Assembly (NCBI GenBank): GCA_026414305.1
Contig: JAOAJH010000002.1
Location: forward strand, 103,998 to 167,997
DNA from: Candidatus Aenigmatarchaeota archaeon
GTDB taxonomy: Archaea > Aenigmatarchaeota > Aenigmatarchaeia > CG10238-14
Direction: 5' to 3'
Length of the DNA: 64,000 bases
Shown here: positions 1 through 8,529 of the stretch, one piece after another
Numbering within the stretch: the first letter of the stretch is position 1
Layout of the letters: each line of letters opens with the position of its first letter
Translations under genes and position numbers: made by a program
The notes under the pieces: generated by a model
Database searches by the model: none
Told to the model about the DNA's origin: nothing
What the model saw: only the letters and a program-made list of their open reading frames with translations

Positions 1-1
1 G

Positions 2-913
2 GCAATGACACCAAGGAGTTTGTTCTTGGAAAGAGAGGGCGAGATGAAAAAAATAGGCAAAAAAATGATGCTTATAAAAATTCTTGTAGACAAGGTCGAG
101 TTTCAGACAGGCATATTTCAGCTTAGGATAACAGGAAAAATAGTTGAAGCGCCTGAAAACGTTCAACTAGACTCCTTTCACACAATTGATGCAAAACCAG
201 GAAAGTACATGACAATAACTAAAAATGAGTGGAAAGATTATCAGATACATAGACTAAAAGAGGCCGAAAAAAAGACACCAAACATAATGATAGTTGCCGT
301 TGATTTGGATCAGGCAACAATAGCTTTACTAAAAAACAACAGAATAGAAACAATATCGGAAATAAGAAATACATTTTCCTTTCAACACGAGGAAAAGAGG
401 ATACCAGAATATTATGCTAAAGTCGCTGAAGAGATTTTGAAGTTCGCGCCTCAGATGAAAAATATAATTATAGCAGGCCCTGGTTTTGCTAAAGAGCATG
501 TAGCCAAAATAATAAGAGAAAAAAATCAACAGGAATATTCAAAAGTTTCCTTAGGTAGCGTTTCATCATCAACAATAACAGGTATAAACGAGGCCGTTAA
601 AATGGGTCTTGTAGAAAAGTTGGCAGAAAATCAGGTTACAAAGGAAAGTAAAATAGTTGAAGAATTTTTCCTACATTTAAATAAGGATGACGGGTTGGCT
701 GTGCTTGGAGAAAATGTTTTTAATGCCAAGGAAATGAATGCAATACAGACACTGCTTATTTCTGAAGAGAAAATAAAGGATAAAAAAATTGAAAGTTTAG
801 CAAAATCGCTTGAAAAGCAAGTTCAGATAATTTCAACTTTACATGATTTAGGTCAGCAGTTTGACAGAATGGGTGGATTGGGCGCAATATTAAGATACAA
901 AGTAAAGTGGTAG
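2..913 (+). CDS. pelA: mRNA surveillance protein Pelota, 5' end cut by window edge
   Basis: Pelota (Dom34) recognises stalled ribosomes and, with its GTPase partner and ABCE1, splits them. The visible part covers the end of the N-terminal Sm-like domain ('VQLDSFHTIDAKPGKYMTI'), the central eRF1-like domain ('IAGPGFAKEHVAKII', 'SSTITGINEAV') and the C-terminal domain ending 'DRMGGLGAILRYKVKW'. Pelota is usually about 340-350 residues, so roughly 45 N-terminal residues should lie left of position 1. The frame is open to the edge and the first ATG at 5 is probably internal. The next gene, EndA, starts immediately after on the opposite strand, tail to tail. Confidence 0.93.
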   Translation, partial: AMTPRSLFLEREGEMKKIGKKMMLIKILVDKVEFQTGIFQLRITGKIVEAPENVQLDSFHTIDAKPGKYMTITKNEWKDYQIHRLKEAEKKTPNIMIVAVDLDQATIALLKNNRIETISEIRNTFSFQHEEKRIPEYYAKVAEEILKFAPQMKNIIIAGPGFAKEHVAKIIREKNQQEYSKVSLGSVSSSTITGINEAVKMGLVEKLAENQVTKESKIVEEFFLHLNKDDGLAVLGENVFNAKEMNAIQTLLISEEKIKDKKIESLAKSLEKQVQIISTLHDLGQQFDRMGGLGAILRYKVKW

Positions 914-1441
914 CTATAAAGAAACTCTAAATATTTCATAATAAGTTACATCATTCTCACTATCAACAACAGCCCATACCATTTTTGCCCTTATGTTTTG
1001 TGCTAACCTAGTAGCCCTGGAAAGTTCAGGATAAGAGAATCTGTCTTCTTCACTTATTGCATGAACAACAAATTTTGTGTGCTCATGTGCCTGTTTTGGC
1101 CCTCTTTTGAGCTTAACTCCCCTTTCATAAACTCTGAAATGAGTTCCAAATTTGAACCCTGTCTTTACAACATATCCCCTTTCTCTCAGATCTTTGTATA
1201 CAACATATTTTTGATGAAATTCAGGTTCTTTAGAAATTCCATATTCGTAAAACTCTTTAAAACTCATTGACTTGCTGTCTTTTTTTATAGATATCTTTTT
1301 CTTTTCAAGAAGAAAACAAGATTCAACTAGGGATAACTCCAATCTATTTTCAAATGGCTTTCCAAAACCACCTTCATCATAAAGACTCAAGCTTTCACTA
1401 CCCCAAATTACAACCCTATCTTCCAAAAGTTCCCCTTGCAT
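914..1441 (-). CDS. endA: tRNA-splicing endonuclease EndA, short single-domain form
   Basis: EndA cuts tRNA introns at bulge-helix-bulge motifs. The C-terminal catalytic domain is clear: the catalytic Tyr lies in 'HFRVYERG', the His in 'AHEHTKF' and the Lys in 'NIRAKMVWAVVD'. At 175 residues it matches the single-domain homotetrameric type rather than the fused double-length form. This type is generally thought to prefer canonical bulge-helix-bulge substrates. Two intron-containing tRNA genes (Phe and Ser) lie in the same window and are likely substrates. It ends directly against the Pelota stop codon. A start at 1441 gives the usual length. Confidence 0.92.
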   Translation of the reverse strand: MQGELLEDRVVIWGSESLSLYDEGGFGKPFENRLELSLVESCFLLEKKKISIKKDSKSMSFKEFYEYGISKEPEFHQKYVVYKDLRERGYVVKTGFKFGTHFRVYERGVKLKRGPKQAHEHTKFVVHAISEEDRFSYPELSRATRLAQNIRAKMVWAVVDSENDVTYYEIFRVSL

Positions 1442-1544
1442 AAAAACACTATTTAGAATTACATGATATTAATTTAAAAGCTTTGCTTTCACTTTTTTAT
1501 GGTTCTATATGTTTTAAAAACATTTCAAACAAAATATAAAGTTA

Positions 1545-2027
1545 ATGGACAATATAGCCCATTGGCTTGGGGGGATGGCTCTTACTGGAAGGCCAGATTT
1601 GTTCTTTCTTGTATTTATTTTTTCAAATTTTCCAGACATATTATCAGCACCTTTCTTTTTCTATTATGCAATAAAAGAAAAATTTCCTATAAAGAAAAAA
1701 GTGCTTTTTGAATGGAAACCGCCCAGAGAGTATCTTGAATACTACAGATTTTTCCATAGCATCCTTGGTACACTTCTGATAACATCAGTTTTCAATGTTT
1801 TTTTCCCGCAATATACAAAAGTTTTCCTGCTATGCTACATATCCCACATAATTCTTGACATGTTTAGTCATGGTGGTTTTTGGGCAACAAGAATATTTTA
1901 TCCTTTTTCAGATTTTCATCTGGGCTTTACAAAAAACCATTGGGAGCATAAATTAACAAGAAGAACAATATTCATCGCATTGCTTATAATTAACATAAAC
2001 ATTCTGATAAGACATAAAATATTCTAG
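1545..2027 (+). CDS. membrane protein of the DUF457/YdjM-like hydrolase family
   Basis: A 160-residue protein with several hydrophobic segments and His/Asp positions typical of membrane-bound metal-dependent hydrolases of the DUF457 (YdjM) type: 'MDNIAHWLGGMAL' at the N-terminus, 'FHSILGT' in the middle and 'YISHIILDMFSHGG' in the C-terminal half. The H...H..LD..SH pattern is the main reason for the family call. The substrate is unknown in this family. An AT-rich promoter-like stretch 'AAAATATAAA' sits just upstream. The end overlaps the GluRS stop by 4 bases on the opposite strand. Confidence 0.65.
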   Translation: MDNIAHWLGGMALTGRPDLFFLVFIFSNFPDILSAPFFFYYAIKEKFPIKKKVLFEWKPPREYLEYYRFFHSILGTLLITSVFNVFFPQYTKVFLLCYISHIILDMFSHGGFWATRIFYPFSDFHLGFTKNHWEHKLTRRTIFIALLIININILIRHKIF

Positions 2028-3664
2028 GAATGAGTATAATAAAACAGCATTTTTTCTTTGTCATCCAATCTTGCAAAACCAAACCTTATAAATTGCACAT
2101 GGTCGTCTTGTCTTAATTTTAATATATCCTTTTCAGCAAGAAGATCCTTTGTGATCCCATCATTCATGACAACTTTGATTTTAACATTATCATCAGAAAC
2201 CCACTGTATTTTTGGCATGTTTTGCTCTATTTTATTTCCAACATATTCAGGTTTCTTGTTTAATTTTATGTTGCAAAGCCCTATCAATCTTACAGTTTTT
2301 CCAAAAAATTTATCATAATCTGGTTTTGAAATGTAGATTTTTTCCAAAACATTTATTATCCTTTTTCCTCTTTCAGGAAAGTCTGGATGCAAAGGTTCTG
2401 AAATCTGTTTTATGTTGTTCTTTATTTCTATTTCAACAGGATCAACTACAGCAAAATATCTGTTTGCAATTTTATCCAAATGTTTTCTGTTGAAGCTTTC
2501 CAAAATATCCCATTTTAGTGTCGCCCCGGTTTTAGAAACCCCAGTTAATATTAAAAATTTTTTTAAAGCATTTGGGATAAACCCCCGCCTCTTCAGTGCC
2601 ATTAATGTTGTCAGCCTTGGATCATCCCATCCAAGCAGTTGTTTGTTAGCGATCATTTCTCTTATTATCCTACCTGAAGAAGGCACACCCTCAAGATTAA
2701 ATCTTGCTATTTCTGTTATGTGGGTTTTTTTAAACCCAAGCAAATCTTGAATATAATGCTGCAGCTCTGTCCTCATCTCAAATTCCTTGCTTCTTACTCT
2801 ATGGGTTACACCTTGAATACCATCCATTACAGAAGTTCCAAAGTCATAAGTAGGCCACAACCTGTATTTTTTCCCAGTTCTTACATGTTCTTTGTCTATT
2901 ATTCTTATTATACTGGGGTCTCTCATTGTGGTGTTTGTGTGATTCATATCAATCTTAAGCCTTAATGTTGCCTGGCCTTGTTTGAATTTGTGCATTTTTT
3001 TCCACAATTCAATGTTTTCTTTTGTATCATTATTTCTATGTTCACATTCTATTCCTTCTGCCCTGTTTTTTTTGATTTTTTCTTGCTCACATAAGCACAC
3101 GTAGGCATTGCCTTTTTTTATTAAAATCTCTGCAAATTCATAATATTTTTCTAAATGATCCGAAATATAATCAACACCATCCCATTCTATACCGAGCCAA
3201 GTTAAACCGTCAATTATTGCATCATAAAATTCCTTTTTTGCCAAATCTGGATTTGTGTCTTCAAACCTTAAATAGAACTTACCTTCATACTTTTTCGCAT
3301 ACAAATAATTTATCAGTGCAGCTTTCGCATGACCTAAATGAGGATATTTGCTTGGCTCAGGCGGAAATGCAGTAACAACTTTGCCCTTTTCAGCACCTTC
3401 AAGATCCGGAAGATCCTTTTTTTCTTCAATCTTCTTCTCAACCTTTATTCCCATTCTTTCAAATTCAGATTTTTGCTGACTCAAGCTCATTGAATTGACT
3501 TTATCAACAATTTTTTTCACAATAATGGACGTGTTTTTTATATCCTTTCTATATTCCTGATTTTCACCCAATACTTTGCTTAAAACTGCTTGAAATGAGC
3601 ACTTGCCATCAAATTCTAACGCATTTATCAGAGCATGTCTTAAAGCAGAATCTTCAACACTCAT
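2024..3664 (-). CDS. gltX: glutamyl-tRNA synthetase, archaeal (non-discriminating) type
   Basis: Charges tRNA-Glu with glutamate. In archaea the same enzyme normally also charges tRNA-Gln for later amidation by GatDE. The class I HIGH motif appears as 'PHLGHAKAALINYLY', followed by 'FYLRFEDTNPD' and 'LWPTYDFGTSVMDGIQGVTH'. The second signature region reads 'VPSSGRIIREMI', a divergent KMSKS-like loop. The C-terminal half is the beta-barrel anticodon domain of archaeal GluRS/GlnRS. The track starts at a TTG; the ATG at 3664 is the better start and gives about 546 residues. It follows eS1 on the same strand by about 40 bases, at the end of the Bud32 to GluRS run. Confidence 0.93.
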   Translation of the reverse strand: MSVEDSALRHALINALEFDGKCSFQAVLSKVLGENQEYRKDIKNTSIIVKKIVDKVNSMSLSQQKSEFERMGIKVEKKIEEKKDLPDLEGAEKGKVVTAFPPEPSKYPHLGHAKAALINYLYAKKYEGKFYLRFEDTNPDLAKKEFYDAIIDGLTWLGIEWDGVDYISDHLEKYYEFAEILIKKGNAYVCLCEQEKIKKNRAEGIECEHRNNDTKENIELWKKMHKFKQGQATLRLKIDMNHTNTTMRDPSIIRIIDKEHVRTGKKYRLWPTYDFGTSVMDGIQGVTHRVRSKEFEMRTELQHYIQDLLGFKKTHITEIARFNLEGVPSSGRIIREMIANKQLLGWDDPRLTTLMALKRRGFIPNALKKFLILTGVSKTGATLKWDILESFNRKHLDKIANRYFAVVDPVEIEIKNNIKQISEPLHPDFPERGKRIINVLEKIYISKPDYDKFFGKTVRLIGLCNIKLNKKPEYVGNKIEQNMPKIQWVSDDNVKIKVVMNDGITKDLLAEKDILKLRQDDHVQFIRFGFARLDDKEKMLFYYTHS

Positions 3665-3702
3665 GACAATCAAAACATATATCGAAAAAAAATATTAAAT
3701 TG

Positions 3703-4254
3703 TTACATTACATCCATTCTTCTTATTTCAAATGCCCTAATTGGATATATCTTTCCACCCTCTTTCATAATTTTCTGTTTTATGCTATCATTCAGTATTT
3801 TTGCAAGCAATGAATCAAGGTTATTTTCAGAGGTTAATTTTTCCAAAGTTTGTTCAACAAAAGTTCTTATATTTTTTTCAACACCCCTTGTCACTTTTCT
3901 GTTTGTTATTATCAAAATCTTTATTGCTATTCTTTTATCATCCTTTGTCTTTAATTTTTGTACAATGTCTATTCTTGTAATCCTATGCCTTACAAGCCTT
4001 GATATGTAATCTCTAAGACACTCCATGCCATGAAACTCAGTATAAGCTTTGTTTCCTTCAACTTTTGTTATTTTAAATTTGACCTTTATGTAGTATTTGC
4101 TCATGTCTTTTGACACAAAAACCAGTGGCGTGGATATAGTCCTTCCTAAAACCTTGTTTACATCGTCTGCCGGTGTATCCCCCAAAACCTTTTCTTCAAA
4201 GAATTTTGGTGCAACAACCGTGTACCAATCCTTACCTTTAATCTTTTTTGCCAT
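3703..4254 (-). CDS. rps3ae: 30S ribosomal protein eS1 (S3Ae)
   Basis: A small-subunit ribosomal protein of archaea and eukaryotes near the mRNA exit. The family is recognised from 'WYTVVAPKFFEEKVLGDTPA', 'VLGRTISTPL', 'MECLRDYISRLVRHRITRID' and the C-terminal 'IYPIRAFEIRRMDVM'. The length of 183 residues is slightly shorter than the roughly 200 usual in archaea. The start lies 4 bases from the uS15 stop, so the two are probably co-transcribed and translationally coupled. GluRS follows downstream. Confidence 0.95.
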   Translation of the reverse strand: MAKKIKGKDWYTVVAPKFFEEKVLGDTPADDVNKVLGRTISTPLVFVSKDMSKYYIKVKFKITKVEGNKAYTEFHGMECLRDYISRLVRHRITRIDIVQKLKTKDDKRIAIKILIITNRKVTRGVEKNIRTFVEQTLEKLTSENNLDSLLAKILNDSIKQKIMKEGGKIYPIRAFEIRRMDVM

Positions 4255-4258
4255 ATGA

Positions 4259-4720
4259 TCACTTTTGCTGCACTACAAGCTTTGCTCTTTCAGGATCGTA
4301 AGACCAATCCTTTGGCAAAACATTTGTTTTTATGTAATATTTTCCCAATCTTCTTATTTTTGATTCCAAATTAACAAGATTTCTTTTAGATGTATAGTCC
4401 TTTCTATGCCTTTCAAGGTGGTTTCTCAAGTTTACAGCCTTTTTAAGTAAATCCAATAAATCTTCAGGATAATTTGGATAAACCTTTGAATCTTTCATTA
4501 TAGATTTTATGCTCTTGCCAGTTATCTGCTTCACAGAAGGTATCCCATATTTGTCTCTTAGAATTAAACCTATTTTTGCAGATCTATTACCTTCTTTAGC
4601 AAGATTTACTACGAGCTTTTCTACCTCAGCCTTTTTATAACTAACCCATCTAGGGGCAGTTTTAACAGGAGGCTTTTTTGAGCCTGATTTTCCCTTTTTC
4701 CTTGCATGCATTCTTGCCAT
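4259..4720 (-). CDS. rps15: 30S ribosomal protein uS15 (archaeal S15/S13e type)
   Basis: A primary 16S rRNA-binding protein. The archaeal/eukaryotic form has an N-terminal extension before the bacterial-like core, seen here as '[18 protein letters not shown]' and '[23 protein letters not shown]', then '[20 protein letters not shown]' and the core helices with '[18 protein letters not shown]'. The track starts too early at 4744; the ATG at 4720 follows an AGGTGA ribosome site and begins with the conserved N-terminus. It is followed directly by eS1. Confidence 0.95.
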   Translation of the reverse strand: MARMHARKKGKSGSKKPPVKTAPRWVSYKKAEVEKLVVNLAKEGNRSAKIGLILRDKYGIPSVKQITGKSIKSIMKDSKVYPNYPEDLLDLLKKAVNLRNHLERHRKDYTSKRNLVNLESKIRRLGKYYIKTNVLPKDWSYDPERAKLVVQQK

Positions 4721-4771
4721 TTTTTCACCTAAATCTAACAGCAAAATTAATGTAGTTAATATTTAAAAAAC

Positions 4772-4987
4772 TCATTCTTTTGTTGTTTCTTCCCATACCC
4801 AAACACCTATAAGAAAAACGGCTGACAAAAAGCTACCAAGAGCGCCTATCATGGACATTATTGCTGGTATGCCTTTAGTGCTTACCCCTGTTAGTCCTAT
4901 CCCAACCGTAAGTATTAATGAAAACCCAACCAGACCAAGTATGGCATAGGCTTCAAATCTTTCAAACTTGTTCTTGCTTTTGAGCAT
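4772..4987 (-). CDS. small two-helix membrane protein, unknown
   Basis: About 71 residues with two hydrophobic helices ('AYAILGLVGFSLILTVGIGL' and 'MSMIGALGSFLSAVFLIGVW') joined by a short loop, and charged ends. I do not recognise a family. The track starts at a TTG; the ATG at 4987, inside the last codons of Bud32, is more likely. The overlap with Bud32 and the position before uS15 place it in the same transcription unit. It could be an accessory membrane protein of the DUF-type two-helix proteins common in archaeal ribosomal operons, but no function can be read from it. Confidence 0.6.
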   Translation of the reverse strand: MLKSKNKFERFEAYAILGLVGFSLILTVGIGLTGVSTKGIPAIMSMIGALGSFLSAVFLIGVWVWEETTKE

Positions 4988-5597
4988 ATCTAGCACGCCT
5001 TTCAATCTCTTTCACCCTTTCAATGACTTTATCGGCTTCCTTATATTCTTTTTTATAACCTTTTAAAATATTATCCCAGCATATTTTTAATATTTTAAAA
5101 TGGGTTGATTTTAGAACTTCCTTTAAAAGCTTAAGATCAACACCTTTGTCTTCAACCCTTTTCGAAAAGTAGCCAAGACCAAAATCTATGAAATATACCT
5201 TACCATCTTTTATTATCATGTTTGATGTTGTCAGATCACCATGTATTATGTCAGATTTGTGCAAAACACCTATCAATCTACCGATTTCTCGTGAGATCTC
5301 TTTTATTTGATTTTTATTTACTTTTAAAAAAAATTCTTTGATTGTTTTTCCATCAATAAACTCCATTTTTATCATTGATTTTTGTTTGTCAACTTCAATT
5401 ATTTGCGGTACATTAACACCATTTCTTTTTGCTTCTGACAATAGTTTTGATTCCAAACCAGTTCTTAAATTTCTTATCTTATCATCTATCTGATGTATTC
5501 TATAATTTTTTTTAACTCTTTCCTTTACCAAAACACCATCTTTAACATAAATCAGGGCTTCAGCGCCTTTTTTTGAAAATATGTTTTGATTCGCCAT
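4962..5597 (-). CDS. bud32: KEOPS complex kinase/ATPase Bud32, stand-alone
   Basis: A small atypical protein kinase subunit of KEOPS, needed for N6-threonylcarbamoyladenosine at position 37 of ANN-decoding tRNAs. The shortened kinase fold is visible: glycine-poor N-lobe ('GAEALIYVKDGVLVKERVKKNYR'), 'VPQIIEVD', catalytic loop 'IIHGDLTTSNMI' and metal-binding 'VYFIDFGLGY', then a basic C-terminal tail ending near 'RVKEIERRARYA'. In many archaea Bud32 is fused to Kae1; here it is separate at 211 residues, and Kae1 is not in the window. It heads the minus-strand run into uS15, eS1 and GluRS. Confidence 0.92.
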   Translation of the reverse strand: MANQNIFSKKGAEALIYVKDGVLVKERVKKNYRIHQIDDKIRNLRTGLESKLLSEAKRNGVNVPQIIEVDKQKSMIKMEFIDGKTIKEFFLKVNKNQIKEISREIGRLIGVLHKSDIIHGDLTTSNMIIKDGKVYFIDFGLGYFSKRVEDKGVDLKLLKEVLKSTHFKILKICWDNILKGYKKEYKEADKVIERVKEIERRARYAQKQEQV

Positions 5598-5651
5598 ATA
5601 TGTATTTAAACTTGTTTTTATAATAATAGAAATTTATGGTGTTATCCCAAA

Positions 5652-5822
5652 ATGTGTGATATAGAAAAGGGGATAATGTGCAAAAACTATAGCACATGTC
5701 CAACTTTGATATCTATAACCCAAATAAACTATATGAATAGAACCCTTGATAGTATTTTCAAAAGCCTTAACAAAATAGAAAAGCACCTCGATAAAATGAA
5801 TGGGAACAATGGTAGAGAATAA
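5652..5822 (+). CDS. possible 56-residue Cys-containing small protein
   Basis: An ORF too short for the track. It begins 'MCDIEKGIMCKNYSTCP', with three Cys in the first 16 residues, and continues as an amphipathic helix ending 'KIEKHLDKMNGNNGRE'. An AT-rich promoter-like stretch (TTTTTATAATAATAG) precedes it. It lies in the gap between divergent Bud32 and the glycosyltransferase, and stops 32 bases before the latter. The Cys spacing could bind a metal, but no family is recognised. It could be a chance ORF. Confidence 0.4.
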   Translation: MCDIEKGIMCKNYSTCPTLISITQINYMNRTLDSIFKSLNKIEKHLDKMNGNNGRE

Positions 5823-5854
5823 TAATTTGTCTTTATTTCTTCAATTAATTTTTA

Positions 5855-6598
5855 ATGAAGCATGCTGTTATAATACCGGCTTACAATGAAGAGGATAATA
5901 TAGAAAAGGCAATAAAAAGAGTAATGAAGTTGAAATACTTGCCAGTTGTTGTGGATGACTGCTCAAATGATAGGACTGCAGAAATAGCTGAAAGATCAGG
6001 CGCTGTTTTACTAAGACACAAAATAAACAAGGGCAAAGGAGCCGCGCTAAAAACAGCATTTAAATATATTCTTGAAAAACAGCCAGACATTCAGTATATT
6101 GCCATTTTAGATGCAGATTTGCAGTATATACCTGAGGATTTGCCTAAAATTTTCAAGCCGCTTGAGAATGATGAGGCAGATTATGTAACAGGATATAGAA
6201 ACTGGAAAAGGGATGTTCCATTTAGACATAGATTGGGAAATTTTGTTTGGCGAACAACATTTAATATTATGTTTAATGCGAATGTAAAAGACAGCAATTG
6301 TGGTTTTATAGGAATGACAAGAAATGCTGTCAAAGATCTTGTTGATGTCGCAACTGGCGGCTATATAATAGAAAATATGTTCATGATCTCAGCTATTATG
6401 AAAGGTTTAAGGATAAAACAAGTTCCTGTCAAGGTATATTATCATCATGTAAGAGACATAAAAACTGGTGTTAGATTCGTTTCAGGTAATTTGATATATA
6501 TTATTGAAAGTGGCTTGAAATACAAGTACAATATTGATTTAAAACTATACAGAATATTAGCAAAACTAAAAATTATATTCACGAAAGGGAGCGATTAA
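5855..6598 (+). CDS. family 2 glycosyltransferase, dolichyl-phosphate mannose/glucose synthase-like
   Basis: A GT-A fold transferase. It has the N-terminal nucleotide-binding strand 'AVIIPAYNEEDNIEKAI', 'VVVDDCSNDRTAEIA', the 'NKGKGAALKTAFKYI' segment, the DXD motif 'ILDADLQYIPEDLPKI' and 'DSNCGFIGMTRNAV'. These are typical of polyprenyl-phosphate sugar synthases that make lipid-linked sugars on the cytoplasmic face. At 247 residues it lacks the C-terminal membrane domain of some homologues. The sugar and acceptor cannot be read from sequence. It is probably leaderless, since no ribosome site is evident. Confidence 0.87.
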   Translation: MKHAVIIPAYNEEDNIEKAIKRVMKLKYLPVVVDDCSNDRTAEIAERSGAVLLRHKINKGKGAALKTAFKYILEKQPDIQYIAILDADLQYIPEDLPKIFKPLENDEADYVTGYRNWKRDVPFRHRLGNFVWRTTFNIMFNANVKDSNCGFIGMTRNAVKDLVDVATGGYIIENMFMISAIMKGLRIKQVPVKVYYHHVRDIKTGVRFVSGNLIYIIESGLKYKYNIDLKLYRILAKLKIIFTKGSD

Positions 6599-6636
6599 AA
6601 AATTTAAAGACTTTTATCAAATAATATCATATCATT

Positions 6637-6739
6637 GGGGCTGTAGCTCAGCCTGGGAGAGCACACGGCTGAAGCCCGTGGAAAGAACAAGATCAACTTG
6701 TCTTGCGGAATGTCGCTGGTTCAAATCCGGCCAGCCCCA
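6637..6739 (+). tRNA. tRNA-Phe(GAA) with a 29-base intron in the variable loop
   Basis: Acceptor GGGGCTG pairs with CAGCCCC, D-arm GCTC/GAGC, anticodon stem CACGG/CCGTG around loop CTGAAGC (anticodon GAA), T-arm GCTGG/CCGGC around TTCAAAT. The anticodon arm is unbroken, but 29 extra bases (6682-6710) sit in the variable loop. Removing them leaves a normal five-base variable loop GTGTC and a 74-base tRNA. The precursor folds into a bulge-helix-bulge: CCGT/GCGG four-base-pair helix, three-base bulges GGA and AAT, and an intron hairpin closed by AAGA/TCTT and CAAG/CTTG. No CCA is encoded. Confidence 0.9.
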
Positions 6740-6780
6740 TACATTTATAGTTTGGTAATTCCAATATTCAAAATGATTTT

Positions 6781-7749
6781 ATGTATTCTGTTGAAACATT
6801 TGACCTAACACGCAAATTCAAAGATGTAACAGCTGTGAACAAAATAAATATAAAAATAGAACAGGGCGAAATATTCGGTTTGCTTGGGCCAAATGGAGCT
6901 GGCAAGACGACCTTGATTTCAATGCTTTGCACACTATTACAGCCAACAGATGGCACAGCCAAAGTTAATGGTTTTGATATAATAACAGAAAAGGACAAAG
7001 TTAGAAAATCAATTGGTATAGTTTTTCAGGACCCAAGTTTAGATAATAGACTAACAGCTATGGAAAACCTACAACTTCATGCCGGCTTGTATGGTGTTCC
7101 TAAAAACGAAAGACAAAAAAGAATAAACGAGGTTTTGGAGCTTGTAAGCTTAACAGATAAAGCTAATGTCCTTGTAAAGAACTATTCAGGTGGCATGAAA
7201 AGAAGATTGGAAATAGCAAGAGGCCTTATTCATTTTCCAAAAATATTATTTTTGGATGAGCCCACTTTAGGTTTGGATCCACAAACAAGAGAGCACATTT
7301 GGGACTATATAAAAACCCTTGCACAGCATGAGAATATAACAATTATAATTACAACGCATTATATGGAAGAAGCAGATGCACTTTGTGACAGGGTCGCTAT
7401 AATAGATAACGGAGAAATAAAAATTTTAGACAGTCCAAAAAAATTAAAAGACAAATTAAAAGGAGACACAATAGTTCTTGAAACCAAAGTAGATCAAAAA
7501 ACACTTTCAAAATTAAAATCAGTAAAAAGCGTAAAATCAATAAAGCAAACTGATGGCAAATTGTATGTAAACATTTCAAATGCTGAAAAAAATGCTGTAA
7601 AAATATTGAGTATAGTTAAAAATGTCAAATCATTAAGCATAAGAAAGCCCACTTTGGGTGATGTTTTTATTCATTATACTGGCAAGGAATTTAGAGATGA
7701 AACAAACAATGGAAACCCCAATAAAAGGTTTTTGGTGAATAGAATATGA
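6781..7749 (+). CDS. ABC-2 type transporter ATP-binding subunit (DrrA-like)
   Basis: The ATPase half of an exporter. Walker A is 'LLGPNGAGKTTLI', the Q-loop is 'IVFQDPSLD', the signature is 'NYSGGMKRRLEIARGL', Walker B is 'ILFLDEPTLGLDPQTR' and the switch His is in 'TTHYMEEADALCDR'. A C-terminal extension after about residue 230 matches the DrrA/daunorubicin-resistance subgroup. The stop overlaps the permease start (ATGA), so the two are translationally coupled and form one transporter. The substrate is unknown. Confidence 0.93.
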   Translation: MYSVETFDLTRKFKDVTAVNKINIKIEQGEIFGLLGPNGAGKTTLISMLCTLLQPTDGTAKVNGFDIITEKDKVRKSIGIVFQDPSLDNRLTAMENLQLHAGLYGVPKNERQKRINEVLELVSLTDKANVLVKNYSGGMKRRLEIARGLIHFPKILFLDEPTLGLDPQTREHIWDYIKTLAQHENITIIITTHYMEEADALCDRVAIIDNGEIKILDSPKKLKDKLKGDTIVLETKVDQKTLSKLKSVKSVKSIKQTDGKLYVNISNAEKNAVKILSIVKNVKSLSIRKPTLGDVFIHYTGKEFRDETNNGNPNKRFLVNRI

Positions 7750-8489
7750 GCGATTTGGAAGGTATATACCAAATTTGGAAAAGAGAAATAATCAGATACT
7801 TTAGGGACAAGTATAGATTAGCAGGTTCGATATTTCAGCCTATTTTGTTTTTGTTGATTCTGGGAAGTGGATTCAGTTTTGTTAAAATAGGTGATTTGGA
7901 TTATCAAAAGTTCCTTTTTCCGGGAATAGTCGCAATGTCTTTGGTAGGAATTTCTCTGACAGCAGGAATTTCAGTTATTTGGGATAGGGAGTTTGGATTT
8001 TTCAAAGAAATAGAAGTATCCCCAATATCAAGACTTTCAATATTTTTGGGAAAAGCATTTGGTGGATGTACAATTGCCTTAATACAAGGTATAATAATAT
8101 CCAGTTTATCTTTTCTAATAGGTATGAACTTGAATTTTGTAATATTCCTTAAAATGCTACCAGTGATGATCTTAATATCATTCAGCATGGTTAGCCTTGG
8201 TTTGATAATATCTGCTTATGTTGAAACTTTTGAAAGTTTTGGTGTAATAATGAATTTTATTGTTTTTCCCCTAAATTTTCTCAGCGGTATTTTTTATCCA
8301 ATTACACAAGTTCCGGAATGGCTAAAGATAATTACCCAATTAAATCCCTTATCTTATGGCGTCGATTTAATGAGATACACAATTATAGGCAAATCATTCA
8401 TTAATCCAATCTTAGACATTTTCATAGTCTTATTGTTCTGCACTTTAACCGTTTTTGTGGGCGTATTGTCGTTCAATAGAAAAAAATAA
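7746..8489 (+). CDS. ABC-2 type transporter permease (DrrB-like)
   Basis: The membrane half of the exporter encoded with the preceding ATPase. It has 247 residues with about six hydrophobic segments. The N-terminal amphipathic region 'IYQIWKREIIRYFRDKYRL' precedes 'PILFLLILGSGF', then 'FPGIVAMSLVGISLTAGISV' and the conserved 'FPLNFLSGIFYPITQVPEWL...NPLSYGVDLMRY' region typical of ABC-2 permeases. It overlaps the ATPase stop by 4 bases. The substrate could be a lipid, drug or polysaccharide. Confidence 0.92.
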   Translation: MSDLEGIYQIWKREIIRYFRDKYRLAGSIFQPILFLLILGSGFSFVKIGDLDYQKFLFPGIVAMSLVGISLTAGISVIWDREFGFFKEIEVSPISRLSIFLGKAFGGCTIALIQGIIISSLSFLIGMNLNFVIFLKMLPVMILISFSMVSLGLIISAYVETFESFGVIMNFIVFPLNFLSGIFYPITQVPEWLKIITQLNPLSYGVDLMRYTIIGKSFINPILDIFIVLLFCTLTVFVGVLSFNRKK

Positions 8490-8529
8490 TCAAATATATT
8501 TTTATTTAACCAAATAATAATTGGTGAAA

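Noticed and set aside
6637-6739. Reading the extra bases of tRNA-Phe as a long class II variable arm
   Set aside because: tRNA-Phe is class I in all domains, and the extra bases form a bulge-helix-bulge that restores a normal variable loop when removed.
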